In this document: one piece after another, positions 45,200-53,953 of the stretch
How positions within the stretch are numbered: the stretch's first letter is position 1
How the letters are laid out: each line of letters opens with the position of its first letter
Assembly: GCA_023437365.1 (NCBI GenBank)
Contig: JAEZGK010000096.1
Location: 4,053 to 68,052 of the forward strand
Reading direction: 5' to 3'
DNA from: Bacillota bacterium
GTDB lineage: Bacteria; Bacillota; Clostridia; Lachnospirales; Lachnospiraceae
Length of the DNA: 64,000 nucleotides
The notes under the pieces: generated by a model
What the model was told of the DNA's origin: nothing
Databases searched by the model: none
What the model saw: the letters and a program-made list of their open reading frames with translations, nothing else
Translations under genes and position numbers: made by a program

Positions 45200-46294
45200 C
45201 TAATTACCTGATAGAATTGCCTCCACCTGCTCCTTTTGTTCATAGAGTACACAGCCTCCCGCATGTTCTCCGGTCATTAACTTATGCTCTCCTAATTTGT
45301 GGAACAGAGGTGAGCTCAAAGCATCCTTCAGAGAGACATTACGTAAATTCGTATCAGAGAACGGGGAGAAGGGACAAGGCTCGGCTCCTCCCTGCGGATT
45401 GATATGAAAGAAACCTCTGCCTGCGGCCAGACAACCGCCATATGCTTTCTCATCTCCCGGAAAAGAGATAAAAAGCATATCCTTTAAGTCCGTACGAAGA
45501 TGTTCCAATGCTTCTTTCAGAAACTCACGCTCCTGATCCTCCGGTGCAAGATTTTTGGAGTCCGCGGTTACGGGAACATATTCTACGTAAATGACCACCT
45601 TACAGCCTCTTTCATACAGTGATTCAATAAATTCTCGGGAGGTTACCTCCCGTATATTTTCCTTGGTCACGGTTATAGATGCACCATATAAGATTTTTCT
45701 TTTCTTAAGACGGTTCATGGTCTCTGCAACTTTTTGATAGACCCCTGTACCGCGCCTTTGGTCAGTGGCTGCCTCATCGCCTTCGATGCTGAGGATGGGG
45801 ACCAGATTCCGCTTATGATCAAATAAAGCGATATAGTCCTCGGTCAATAAAGTACCGTTTGTAAAGATTGGAAACATGATATTGTTAATCTCTCCTGCCC
45901 CTTCGATAACCTCGCGCCTCATGAGCGGTTCTCCGCCCGCCAGCAGGATGAAGCTGATACCCAGTTCCTCGGCTTCCTTGAATATTCTCATCCAGTCCTT
46001 TTCTCTCAACTGAGTATCGTTCTTCTGTTCCTGACAGGAATGATTTGCTCTTGCATAACAGCCGGTGCAATGCAGATTGCAGGTGCTTGCAATACTTGCA
46101 ATCAGAAACGGTGGAATGTGCTCGCCCTTCTCCTCTGCGGTATGTCTTAGGTTACGGGCATTTTTTGCTGCCAATACATATTTTGCCAAAAACATACTCT
46201 CCTTCGGATTGGAAAAGGAGGATCTCATGGCATTCTTTACTATATTTTCAACCCCATCGCTTAGATAGCATTCCAGATTGAATTCTTCTTTCAT
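45200..46294 (-). CDS. Radical SAM protein
   Basis: About 364 residues. The [4Fe-4S] motif CNLHCTGC (CxxxCxxC) is near residue 72, followed by the radical SAM barrel: ILLAGGEPLMRREV (GGEP), IFTNGTLL, SIEGDEAATDQRRG. The C-terminal part (YGGCLAAGRGFFHINPQGGAEPCPFSPFSDTNLRNVSLKDAL) resembles a SPASM-like auxiliary cluster region. GGAGTGGGAG precedes ATG at 46294. No peptide precursor gene is recognisable nearby. Substrate unknown. Confidence 0.88.
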   Translation of the reverse strand: MKEEFNLECYLSDGVENIVKNAMRSSFSNPKESMFLAKYVLAAKNARNLRHTAEEKGEHIPPFLIASIASTCNLHCTGCYARANHSCQEQKNDTQLREKDWMRIFKEAEELGISFILLAGGEPLMRREVIEGAGEINNIMFPIFTNGTLLTEDYIALFDHKRNLVPILSIEGDEAATDQRRGTGVYQKVAETMNRLKKRKILYGASITVTKENIREVTSREFIESLYERGCKVVIYVEYVPVTADSKNLAPEDQEREFLKEALEHLRTDLKDMLFISFPGDEKAYGGCLAAGRGFFHINPQGGAEPCPFSPFSDTNLRNVSLKDALSSPLFHKLGEHKLMTGEHAGGCVLYEQKEQVEAILSGN

Positions 46295-46400
46295 AAATAC
46301 TCCCACTCCTTTAATAAAATCGGCGGCAAAAAAGTCATTGCCGCCAATGGTATCTTTTCTTCATCTATAACGATTCTATGAAGCTTTTTTCTTCAGGTTC

Positions 46401-47378
46401 TTACTTTTCGTCTTTTCCGGTAAGAATACTGTAAACTGCCGAGAATGCACCAAACAGGATACCTACAATCGGGAATATGATCCATGCAATATACCACAGG
46501 TTATATACCAAGCCACAGAACAGAAATACTATCAATGCCAAAGGCCATACGGCAGCGGCTACAGCACCAATTACCTTATCCTCTTTTTTGTTCATTTTGG
46601 GGGCACTGTCGCCGACCTTTAAAAGCTTTTCATAGCCTTCACGGATGGAGCCGGAGGTGATGAAGAGGAATACGGAGAAGGCAATGATGGTCAGCATCAC
46701 AGGTACGCCGTATTCTGATATGTCATCGCCGAATAAGGATGCGCCGAACAATGTAATCGGAGACAAGACACACAGACAAACACCAACAATCAAACATAAA
46801 TAATAGGTGGGGTTATAGCTCTGATATTTCTGTTTTAGGGAGGCCTCTACATCAAAAGAAAGTTGAACTCCCTCTTCCATGTATTTATACCGTTCGAAAT
46901 TCATGCCGGAATAGATGAAGAGACCGACAGCAACAGCAATTATCACAAACAGTGCAAACAAACCGGGCATAAATGCGGCATCGCCACTGAGATTTGTGAA
47001 AATAACACCGTTCTCCGCTAAAGTAGACAACAGGATTAAGGTCGCCGGAGCTAAAATACATAACAATACACCAATTCCTACCTGCAGTCCATTCACACGC
47101 TTTACCTGTAGATAACCTTCGACCTCTTCACGGGTAACCAGCGGTCCCTGAGGACTTCCTACGTTTTTCTGAATGCCGAGCTCATTAACCAGCTCATCAA
47201 TATTACCGAATTCGGAAATTACTATTCCGATGGCTTCATTCTCTGTCTTTCCCTGGCGTTTCAGCTCATTGTACTTATCTTCCATATTGGCCAGGATATT
47301 GTTCTTTAGCTCCAGTACCTTTGCCGTCTTGGGCAGGTTTGCAAATAAATTGTCCAGATAATTTTTGATTGTTTCCAT
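46401..47378 (-). CDS. HAAS/DUF1700-type membrane protein partnered with PadR
   Basis: About 325 residues. The N-terminal helical HAAS ('permease prefix') domain (METIKNYLDNLFANLPKTAKVLELKNNILANMEDKYNEL…GIVISEFGNIDELV) is followed by a membrane region with about six helices (GIGVLLCILAPATLILLS through IAWIIFPIVGILFGAFSAVYSIL). Such proteins are nearly always encoded next to a PadR regulator, as here. Start ATG 47378 overlaps the PadR stop. Probably a PadR-controlled envelope-stress membrane protein. Confidence 0.82.
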   Translation of the reverse strand: METIKNYLDNLFANLPKTAKVLELKNNILANMEDKYNELKRQGKTENEAIGIVISEFGNIDELVNELGIQKNVGSPQGPLVTREEVEGYLQVKRVNGLQVGIGVLLCILAPATLILLSTLAENGVIFTNLSGDAAFMPGLFALFVIIAVAVGLFIYSGMNFERYKYMEEGVQLSFDVEASLKQKYQSYNPTYYLCLIVGVCLCVLSPITLFGASLFGDDISEYGVPVMLTIIAFSVFLFITSGSIREGYEKLLKVGDSAPKMNKKEDKVIGAVAAAVWPLALIVFLFCGLVYNLWYIAWIIFPIVGILFGAFSAVYSILTGKDEK

Positions 47379-47710
47379 TATTCTCTCCACTCCTTAATAA
47401 ATCGATTGATTACGTCCTGGGTAAGTTCCCATTCCTTGCATTTTTCCTTGTAATACGCTAGGCCGATTGGGGTTATCCTGTAATAAGTACGCCGCTTTCC
47501 GAAAGTCTCATCTCCGTAGAAGGATTCGATATACCCGTTATCCTGCAACCGGTTAATGGCAGAATAAAGGGTTGTTTCCTTCATGATGTATTTCTCATCG
47601 GATATTTCCTTGATATTTTTTGATATCTCATATCCGTAAGAATCCCCTTCGAGGAGCAGAAACAGGATAATAGTATCATTATATCCCCGGATGACATCAC
47701 TGCTGATCAA
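47378..47710 (-). CDS. PadR family transcriptional regulator
   Basis: 110 residues. A PadR winged helix spans the protein: IILFLLLEGDSYGYEISKNIKEIS, KETTLYSAINRLQDNGYIESFYGDETFGKRRTYYRITPIGLAYYKEK. TTG start with GGAGGAACG upstream. Only the short form, so it is probably a dimeric repressor released by a ligand or by its membrane partner. A strong inverted repeat lies in its promoter region (47757-47833). Confidence 0.92.
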   Translation of the reverse strand: MISSDVIRGYNDTIILFLLLEGDSYGYEISKNIKEISDEKYIMKETTLYSAINRLQDNGYIESFYGDETFGKRRTYYRITPIGLAYYKEKCKEWELTQDVINRFIKEWRE

Positions 47711-47756
47711 ATCCGTTCCTCCTTGATATTAGTAGAAGATAAAGGGTTTTATCCTC

Positions 47757-47833
47757 TACTACGACAGTCAATGTAATTACTTTATCTGTCGTAGTAGCTA
47801 CACTATAACACAATTACTACGACAGGTAAAGTA
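47757..47833 (-). promoter_or_regulatory. PadR operator with three TACTACGACAG half-sites
   Basis: TACTACGACAG occurs at 47757-47767 and 47815-47825, and inverted (CTGTCGTAGTA) at 47786-47796. The last two belong to a 19-bp inverted repeat, TACTTTATCTGTCGTAGTA (47778-47796) against 47815-47833, with 18 of 19 positions complementary. It sits between the PadR gene and the STM3941-type gene. Confidence 0.7.
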
Positions 47834-47950
47834 CTTTTTTAAAATTTTTTTAATTTACTTAATTCTGATATAATAATTTATATTGCAAATAGATCAGGAA
47901 ACGGATACAATTGGGTTAATCTGATTATAAGCGCCGAGGGGGGAGCTCTT

Positions 47951-48472
47951 GTGGGAGATATTGTAATTGAAGAGATGAATTATAAAGCATTTGTCATGGG
48001 GATGGGAAGTCTGTTGCTTTTGCTTGCATCAGCGTCATTGACGTTCGTGGGAATAAAACAGAATAAGTCGAGCTACTGGGTGCCCGGTATCATGGCAACG
48101 TTAGTATTCTTGATTCTGTTTACAGCATTAGCAATTAAATCGATGAAGGTTAGAAAGCTACTTACTATTACCCATGAGGGGATTATTGATAGTTCTTCGA
48201 TCAGCAGCATAGGCTTTATCTCATTCGACGAGATTAAAGAATTCCTAATTATGAGCATATATAATAAAAAGGCAATTGCCGTAATTCCTAAGAATATCGA
48301 CAGTTTTCAGTCCCAGTTGTCTGTAGTGAAGAGAAGGCTTGTCAGAAGAAACCTAAATTCAGACCTCCCACCGGTACTGATTATGGTGGATGCAGCGAAG
48401 GACATGGAGCCGGAGGATATTCTGTCCTTACTGAATAAAAGACTGGCCGATTACAGCAGTCTATATGAATAA
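47951..48472 (+). CDS. STM3941-like membrane protein
   Basis: 173 residues. Two membrane helices (GMGSLLLLLASASLTFVGI and VPGIMATLVFLILFTALAI) are followed by a soluble PH-like region (LLTITHEGIIDSSSISSIGFISFDEIKEFLIMSIYNKKAIAVIP…). I would place it with STM3941-type proteins. GTG start with GGGGGGAG upstream. Divergent from the PadR gene, whose operator could also affect it. Function unknown. Confidence 0.7.
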   Translation: MGDIVIEEMNYKAFVMGMGSLLLLLASASLTFVGIKQNKSSYWVPGIMATLVFLILFTALAIKSMKVRKLLTITHEGIIDSSSISSIGFISFDEIKEFLIMSIYNKKAIAVIPKNIDSFQSQLSVVKRRLVRRNLNSDLPPVLIMVDAAKDMEPEDILSLLNKRLADYSSLYE

Positions 48473-48778
48473 TAACGAAACACCCGCACATAAGGCGACG
48501 ATTCCTGCAAGAATACAATTGCAGAACAGAACCCAAGTGTGGGTTTTCTTATCCCTGACTTCTTTTACGATTGTAATGCATAGCTTGTAGTGATTTTGTA
48601 CAGGAAATATTTGATTTTTAGCAAAAAAAGAAGTTGTTTTATTCGGTAATCTATGATATCATAGTTCATTGTGATATGTTATACATTAAATTCCTTGCTC
48701 TTTAAATGAAGGCTGGTTCTTCGTCAGTCAGCAGTCATTAGGAAAGGGCCAGAGACCAGAAGGAGGTGCCAAACAACT
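48473..48778. other. rpsF leader region with promoter
   Basis: A short hairpin AACCCA/TGGGTT followed by TTCTT (48530-48550) may end the preceding gene. A promoter lies at 48634-48662. The transcribed leader of about 110 nt ends in AAGGAGGTG. It may carry an S6:S18 autoregulatory fold, which I could not confirm by eye. Confidence 0.5.
48634..48662 (+). promoter_or_regulatory. Candidate sigma-A promoter of rpsF-ssb-rpsR
   Basis: TTGTTT (48634-48639), 17-bp spacer, TATCAT (48657-48662). Confidence 0.55.
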
Positions 48779-49066
48779 ATGAATCAATATGAATTAGCCT
48801 TAGTTGTAAACGCAAAAATCGAGGATGACGCCAGATTAGCTGCATTAGAAGCTGCGAAGGATCTTGTGACAAGATTCGGCGGTAACATTACTAATGTAGA
48901 AGACTGGGGAAAGAAGAGATTAGCTTATGAAATTCAGAAAATGAAGGAAGGCTACTACTATTTCATCCAATTCGAAGCTGATTCTACAGTTCCGAACGAA
49001 ATCGAGCAGAGAATTCGTATTATGGAAAATGTAATCAGATATTTGTGCATCAGAAAAGATGCTTAA
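48779..49066 (+). CDS. rpsF: 30S ribosomal protein S6
   Basis: 95 residues, full length. S6 signature MNQYELALVVNAKIEDDARLAALEAAKDLVTRFGG, then NVEDWGKKRLAYEIQKMKEGYYYFIQFEA and the basic end MENVIRYLCIRKDA. Binds 16S rRNA with S18. AAGGAGGTG lies upstream. First gene of the classical rpsF-ssb-rpsR operon. Confidence 0.97.
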   Translation: MNQYELALVVNAKIEDDARLAALEAAKDLVTRFGGNITNVEDWGKKRLAYEIQKMKEGYYYFIQFEADSTVPNEIEQRIRIMENVIRYLCIRKDA

Positions 49067-49177
49067 TTAATACTTTCTCAACGCTGCAAGACTTACCGCT
49101 TGAAAATGATAGCGCGTTGTGTAGAGCTCAAATTTGCGTTCTACCCTTAAGGCGAACGAAAGGGAGGTATTTAACTT

Positions 49178-49630
49178 ATGAATAAAGCTATATTAATCGG
49201 CCGTCTGACCAGAGATCCCGAGGTGAGATATTCCCAGGGAGAGAATTCAACAGCAATCGCGAGATTTACCTTAGCAGTAGACCGTAGGTTCCAAAGAAAC
49301 GGCGAGACGCAGACTGCGGACTTCATCGGCTGTGTTGCCTTCGGCAAGCAGGCAGAGTTCGTGGAGCGTTATTTCAAGCAAGGTATGAAGATGGTACTTG
49401 CAGGAAGAATTCAGACAGGCAGCTATACGAATAAGGACGGTCAGAAGGTTTACACGACCGACATCGTAGCAGAGGATATAGAATTTGCTGAAAGCAAGGG
49501 CAACAATGGAGACTCAGGTTTCCAACAGGGTGGTTCTCATAAGGAATTCAAACCGGAGCCCAGCTCAGCAATGGGGGATGGATTTATGAACATCCCGGAC
49601 GGTATTGACGAAGAATTACCATTCAACTAA
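49178..49630 (+). CDS. ssb: Single-stranded DNA-binding protein
   Basis: 150 residues. The OB fold starts MNKAILIGRLTRDPEVRYSQ, then TAIARFTLAVDRRF, DFIGCVAFGKQAEFVERYFKQGMKMVLAGRIQTGSY. A Gly/Gln-rich linker and the acidic C-terminal tip GIDEELPFN recruit replication and repair partners. AGGGAGGT upstream. The 111-bp gap after rpsF is normal for this operon. Confidence 0.97.
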   Translation: MNKAILIGRLTRDPEVRYSQGENSTAIARFTLAVDRRFQRNGETQTADFIGCVAFGKQAEFVERYFKQGMKMVLAGRIQTGSYTNKDGQKVYTTDIVAEDIEFAESKGNNGDSGFQQGGSHKEFKPEPSSAMGDGFMNIPDGIDEELPFN

Positions 49631-49711
49631 AATTTAAATTAATGCATTATCATAAACAAGAGAATTAATCACTAATTCCCTTGGCAAATATTCGGATAAG
49701 GAGGTCAAGAC

Positions 49712-49987
49712 ATGGCATTTAGAAGAAATAATGAAGATAAAGGCGATTCTCCGATGAAGAGAAAGTCCTTCGGACGTAGAAGAAAGAAGGTTTGCGTATT
49801 CTGTGCTGATAAGAATCACACAGGAATTGATTATAAGGACGTGAACAAGTTAAAGAGATATGTATCTGAGAGAGGTAAGATTCTTCCCAGAAGAATTACC
49901 GGTAACTGCGCAAAGCATCAGAGAGCTTTAACAGTAGCTGTGAAGAGAGCAAGACATATCGCATTAATGCCTTACACAATGGATTAA
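49712..49987 (+). CDS. rpsR: 30S ribosomal protein S18
   Basis: 91 residues. Basic N-terminus, CVFCADKNHTGIDYKDVNKLKRYVSERGKILPRRITGNCAKHQRALTVAVKRARHIALMPYT. Cysteines CxxC plus NC…H suggest the zinc-containing C+ form. AAGGAGG upstream. Its last codons are duplicated in the downstream tandem repeat. Confidence 0.97.
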   Translation: MAFRRNNEDKGDSPMKRKSFGRRRKKVCVFCADKNHTGIDYKDVNKLKRYVSERGKILPRRITGNCAKHQRALTVAVKRARHIALMPYTMD

Positions 49988-50103
49988 ATATCATGATCGA
50001 TATGTCTTCGACATATCGCTCTTATGCCTTACACAATGGATTAAATATCATGAGCGATATGTCTTCGACATATCGCTCTTATGCTTTACACAATGGATTA
50101 AAT
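49969..50103 (+). repeat. 57-bp tandem repeat of the rpsR 3' end plus hairpin
   Basis: The unit starting GCCTTACACAATGGATTAAA occurs at 49969, 50026 and (partial) 50083, a period of 57 bp. Each full unit includes the hairpin (A/G)(T/G)CGATATGTC-TTC-GACATATCGCTC, perfect over 12 bp in the second copy. The first unit overlaps the true rpsR C-terminus. Confidence 0.92.
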
Positions 50104-50115
50104 CAATGAATAATA

Positions 50116-50160
50116 AAAAGTGCTGTTACATAACAATAAGTTGTGTAACAGCACTTTTAT
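50116..50160. terminator. Bidirectional terminator between rpsR and the chemoreceptor gene
   Basis: AAAAGTGCTGTTACA pairs perfectly with TGTAACAGCACTTTT. Confidence 0.85.
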
Positions 50161-50168
50161 TATCATTA

Positions 50169-51704
50169 TTATTTAAGCATATCTTCAAGATCGACAACCA
50201 TATTATTTAGGATATCAACTTGATGTACCATTTCCAATATTTCGGCTGTATTGCTTTGAACCATATTTGCGATATCATTAAATTCCTGATTTTCTACAAC
50301 GATACTCTTATAAATATCCTCATTAATATTTACCGTATGTTTTATTATATTCTGATGCTTTTTCTGAACTGTATCCGCATCTTTTATTGTCATAGTAGAC
50401 TTTTTCAACAAATCTATCATGTTCTTAATTCCGGAAACTGTATTCATTATGACTTTATGCTGTTCGACCAGTTGAGTGGAATTATCATTCATAAATTTAA
50501 CAACATCCAGCGCTCCTTCTTGAATTTTTTCAACAGCGTCATTTACAGTATCTAAAGAAGATTTTGTATTATTTGCGAGCTTACCTACCTCCTGTGCAAC
50601 AACACTGAAACCTTTGCCTGCTTCACCTGCTCTGGCAGCTTCGATGGATGCATTTAAAGCGAGTAAATTAGTTGAAGAAGCAATTGAACTGATAATATCT
50701 AATGTTTCTCCAATTTTACTGACATCTCTTAATAATTTATCGGTAACATCCTTAGTATCTTTTGTTGAATTTTCGACTCTCTCACTAATATTTAAGAGAT
50801 TAATTAATGCAACCTCATTAGATGCAGAAATGTCAATTAGATTACTGGAAATATTATCTACTTCTTGCATTTTGGAAGCCATATTTTGGCTGCTTTGCTC
50901 TAGCTCACTCAAATTTTCTTTGCTTTGTGAGGTTTTCTCTAGTATAACATTACTACTTGTCAATAAATTCTCACTGATTGCAGAAAGTTCTTCTGTTGAT
51001 GCGCTTTCTGTTTGAAAGGACGCAAGTAATGCATTACTTGCATCACGTAGCTCTTCTGATAAACCAGTAACCTTGTCCAAAACATTTTGAACTCTATTAT
51101 TATTCCGTTCCAGCTCATCCTTTTTTGCATTTACCAGATAACGCTGAGATAAATACGTTAATAATAGGATTGATGCCATCGATAGTGTAAGACATATCAC
51201 GCGTAAAACCATCTCCGGGAAAAACAGTTCATCTTTCGTCGGTAGCAAGGTATCTCCTTGAATGATCCAGGATATTATGATCGATGCAGTAACACCGCCG
51301 ATTGCAATTCCTACCATTTTTAGGTCAAAATAAAGAGCTGCAAAAAATAAAAAGAAAAAAGCATATCCCCAAAATTCTCTGGAAGGTATCATATATGAAA
51401 TATAGTTCCATTGTACAATGATGATAAATATAAAATAAATCTTACCATACTTAAGTATATCAGGACGCAATTTGCCATCTTTATAACCTATCTTGATAAA
51501 AGTAAAGCCTATTACCAAATAAATAGCATCCATGATCAAAAAGATAATGAGTGCAGGCCAGGGTACTGTGGGATAATGTCCTAAAGCCTTGAGTAATGCA
51601 AAGCATATTGATGCGGCTAAGCATCCACCAGTCATTGCCAGCATAGTAATCGTAAATACCTTTTCATAATACTCTTCAATTACGGTAGAAGTACTCATTT
51701 TCAT
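50169..51704 (-). CDS. Methyl-accepting chemotaxis protein with multi-helix membrane domain
   Basis: About 511 residues. The N-terminal 190 residues hold five to six membrane helices (ITMLAMTGGCLAASICFALL … MVLRVICLTLSMASILLLTYLSQRYL) with no sizeable extracytoplasmic domain and no clear HAMP. The MCP signalling coiled coil follows, with hairpin tip NLLALNASIEAARAGEAGKGFSVVAQEVGKLA. GGGAGGC precedes ATG at 51704. Receptors of this form likely sense a membrane or energy state. Convergent with rpsR. Confidence 0.9.
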   Translation of the reverse strand: MKMSTSTVIEEYYEKVFTITMLAMTGGCLAASICFALLKALGHYPTVPWPALIIFLIMDAIYLVIGFTFIKIGYKDGKLRPDILKYGKIYFIFIIIVQWNYISYMIPSREFWGYAFFFLFFAALYFDLKMVGIAIGGVTASIIISWIIQGDTLLPTKDELFFPEMVLRVICLTLSMASILLLTYLSQRYLVNAKKDELERNNNRVQNVLDKVTGLSEELRDASNALLASFQTESASTEELSAISENLLTSSNVILEKTSQSKENLSELEQSSQNMASKMQEVDNISSNLIDISASNEVALINLLNISERVENSTKDTKDVTDKLLRDVSKIGETLDIISSIASSTNLLALNASIEAARAGEAGKGFSVVAQEVGKLANNTKSSLDTVNDAVEKIQEGALDVVKFMNDNSTQLVEQHKVIMNTVSGIKNMIDLLKKSTMTIKDADTVQKKHQNIIKHTVNINEDIYKSIVVENQEFNDIANMVQSNTAEILEMVHQVDILNNMVVDLEDMLK

Positions 51705-52227
51705 AATAATGCCTCCCATGATAGTAATATAATGTGTATAACGGGTATGGTATAGCCGACTAACTTGTTTTTATAGTAGTAATCATGACTAATTATAGCA
51801 CTTTATGAAACAATATTCAAGAAAATTGAAATATTATGACCTCTGATGACCTCTGATCTCTGAAAAGCCTTCTGTGATTGACCACAAACATGACATAGAC
51901 ATTGTAGCCTACTCACTTTACAACCGATGTCATATTGTGTAGAATAAACTCACTAAGTAATTTTTCTTAGACCCTGCATGATTGATTTATGTAATACTAA
52001 AAATAAATAGTTAAAATCCGGGAAAACTAATAGGAAAGCCGTTACATGACAAGAGGTTATGTGGCGGCTTTTTGAACGTGATTTCCCGGATATTAGCGGG
52101 TAAGGAAGCAGTGCCTGATGATAGACAAATAAATAATGAAACAAAAGATATATCATATATTCCATTGTATACAAATGGAAAATACATCATAATAATGGAT
52201 ATGTCAGAGTACGTAAAGGAGAACGTT
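51705..52227. other. Intergenic region with nested hairpin
   Basis: It contains a 10-bp direct repeat GACCTCTGAT at 51838-51857. A nested hairpin has outer arms ATCCGGGAAA (52016-52025) and TTTCCCGGAT (52082-52091), and inner arms AAAGCCGTTACAT (52035-52047) and ATGTGGCGGCTTT (52059-52071) with a T-run. The inner stem looks like a terminator and the outer stem could be an alternative structure. No gene seen. Confidence 0.6.
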
Positions 52228-53184
52228 ATGCCAGTTAGTATAACCAAGAACACGAAGGACGAGCATACAATATTAAGTATGTTTCATAAGGCATTTCCAG
52301 GTCAGGAAATTGAGAATATTGAGGAATTAACAGAGGGCTTTTTTAATATTGCATATAATATTACGCGAACAGACGGATCAGAGGTTATTTTGAAAATAGC
52401 TCCGATGAGTGGCATGGCTGTAATGACGCATGAAATTAATATTATGTTCAGTGAAGTAGATTCCATGAAAATGGTGGCTAGGGAGACATCCGTCCCTGTA
52501 GCCGAGATTCTATATTATGATAACAGCCATACCATTTGTGATTCCGATTATTTCTTTATGAAGAAGCTCAAGGGAAAGAGCTTCAACTCATGTATGGAGT
52601 CCATGACACAGGAGCAGAGGGAAAAAGTATTCTACCAGATGGGTGAATATACGGAACGACTAAATCGAATCAAAGGCAGCAGTTTTGGCTATTATGGGCA
52701 GCCAAACAGACAGGGAGAGAACTGGTTTGTTGTTTTTAAAAGTATGCTTCAGGATACTTATCAGGACGCAGAGAGAAAATCGATCCATATTCCTGTATCC
52801 ATGGATCAATTATTGTCATTGCTTGACAGGGACAGAGAACTCTTTGAGCAGGTGAAGGAGCCCTGCTTCGTACACTGGGATATATGGGCAGGGAACGTGT
52901 TTATTCATGAGGATAAGATTACGGGAATTATTGATTTCGAAAGGTGCCTTTGGGCTGATGAGCTGATGGAGGTTGGCTTTCGAACCTGCTGGTATGAGAA
53001 ATCATTTATCGAAGGGTATGGTTTCAACGAACTAAAGCCGGACCAATTAATGAGAGCAGAGTGGTATGATATTTATTTGTTTTTAATAAGCTGTCTGGAA
53101 TGTGACTACCGACAGTATGATAATCGGGGATCCTATGAATTTGGTACGAGAATGCTGCTAGAGTGGGTTGAAAAGAAAAAATAG
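52228..53184 (+). CDS. Aminoglycoside phosphotransferase (APH) family kinase
   Basis: About 318 residues, kinase-like fold. An N-lobe (ELTEGFFNIAYNITRTDGSEVILKIAP, nucleotide lysine) precedes the catalytic loop FVHWDIWAGNVFI (HxDxxxxN) and the metal Asp in GIIDFERCLWADE. The ORF is open from TTG 52072, but AAAGGAG sits 5 bases before ATG 52228, and the earlier start would run through a hairpin. The substrate could be an aminoglycoside, macrolide, choline or other alcohol. Confidence 0.82.
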   Translation: MPVSITKNTKDEHTILSMFHKAFPGQEIENIEELTEGFFNIAYNITRTDGSEVILKIAPMSGMAVMTHEINIMFSEVDSMKMVARETSVPVAEILYYDNSHTICDSDYFFMKKLKGKSFNSCMESMTQEQREKVFYQMGEYTERLNRIKGSSFGYYGQPNRQGENWFVVFKSMLQDTYQDAERKSIHIPVSMDQLLSLLDRDRELFEQVKEPCFVHWDIWAGNVFIHEDKITGIIDFERCLWADELMEVGFRTCWYEKSFIEGYGFNELKPDQLMRAEWYDIYLFLISCLECDYRQYDNRGSYEFGTRMLLEWVEKKK

Positions 53185-53300
53185 TAGATGGCATTTCAGT
53201 CACATGGTATCGGACTATGTAATAATATGCAAATACATAAGATATTATTTATCCGGAAGGACGATTATGAAATCCATAAATGCAATTGACCGTAAACCAA

Positions 53301-53506
53301 GTCTGTTGCAAAACACTATGATAGCCAAAGTAAGGATACAGGTATCCCGTCATGCACTGTTTGCCGGACAGTTTGGTAATCTTGTTTGATCAGAGGCGAA
53401 CATTTATGTTCGATTATGACAAACAAGATCGGCAGGATGTCAAGGAACCAGAGTAGGGATGCCTGTATCCTTACTCGTTACTATTTAAGGAGTTTTGCAA
53501 CAGCCA
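53301..53506. repeat. Structured intergenic repeat, copy 2 (MITE-like)
   Basis: Outer arms GTCTGTTGCAAAAC (53301-53314) and GTTTTGCAACAGCC (53492-53505), 13/14 complementary. Inner arms AGTAAGGATACAGGTATCCC (53329-53348) and 53456-53475, 19/20 complementary. The centre folds too (ATCTTGTTTG with CAAACAAGAT; CGAACAT with ATGTTCG). Same design and arm sequences as copy 1. Confidence 0.85.
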
Positions 53507-53621
53507 CTTTTGAATAAAAGTTAATGGGTTTTGAGAGCAGATTTTTAACTAATAATAAAAATTATTGATATATTTTGTTGACAGTATAAAAATTAAGTGT
53601 TAATTTTAGAAGTGGGAAATA

Positions 53622-53716
53622 ATTGTAAAAAAGCAAACTTGTTGAAAAATAAGGACGCAAAGCTGTGAGTCTAAGGTATATCCTTTACTATGATAGTCAA
53701 GCTGCCGGATTAATCT
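53622..53716 (+). ncRNA. Cyclic di-GMP-I riboswitch (GEMM-I)
   Basis: It contains the GEMM-I core in order: GCAAACTTGTTGAAAAATA, GGACGCAAAGC, then CTAAGG…CCTTTACTATGATAG and AAGCTGCCG. A terminator with CTGTGGC/GCCACAG and eight T follows 18 nt later (53734-53759). It lies in the leader of a chemoreceptor gene. Confidence 0.88.
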
Positions 53717-53733
53717 GTATATAATCATGGGAG

Positions 53734-53759
53734 CTGTGGCTGATGCCACAGTTTTTTTT
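53734..53759 (+). terminator. Terminator of the c-di-GMP-I riboswitch
   Basis: CTGTGGC-TGAT-GCCACAG followed by eight T. A second hairpin, AAAGTGTCA/TGACACTTT (53856-53879), lies between it and the chemoreceptor gene. Confidence 0.85.
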
Positions 53760-53953
53760 GTAATAGGAAATTGCGTCCTATTACATAAAACGCTCCGCTG
53801 AGGATGCGCACCTCGCGGCAAGGAAGTTATTGCTTCGCAATCCGCTCGGGCGCGAAAGTGTCAGCGGGCTGACACTTTGTTCTTTAATATCGACAATATC
53901 TGACAATATAGGATGATCGGGCTTGCAAATACACATTACGGGGGAGAGGTAAT

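Noticed and set aside
48663..48778. S6:S18-binding leader motif
   Set aside because: Expected from operon type, but I could not identify the conserved core by eye.
53168..53389. 73-codon frame after the phosphotransferase gene
   Set aside because: It runs through repeat copy 2 and lacks a credible start.
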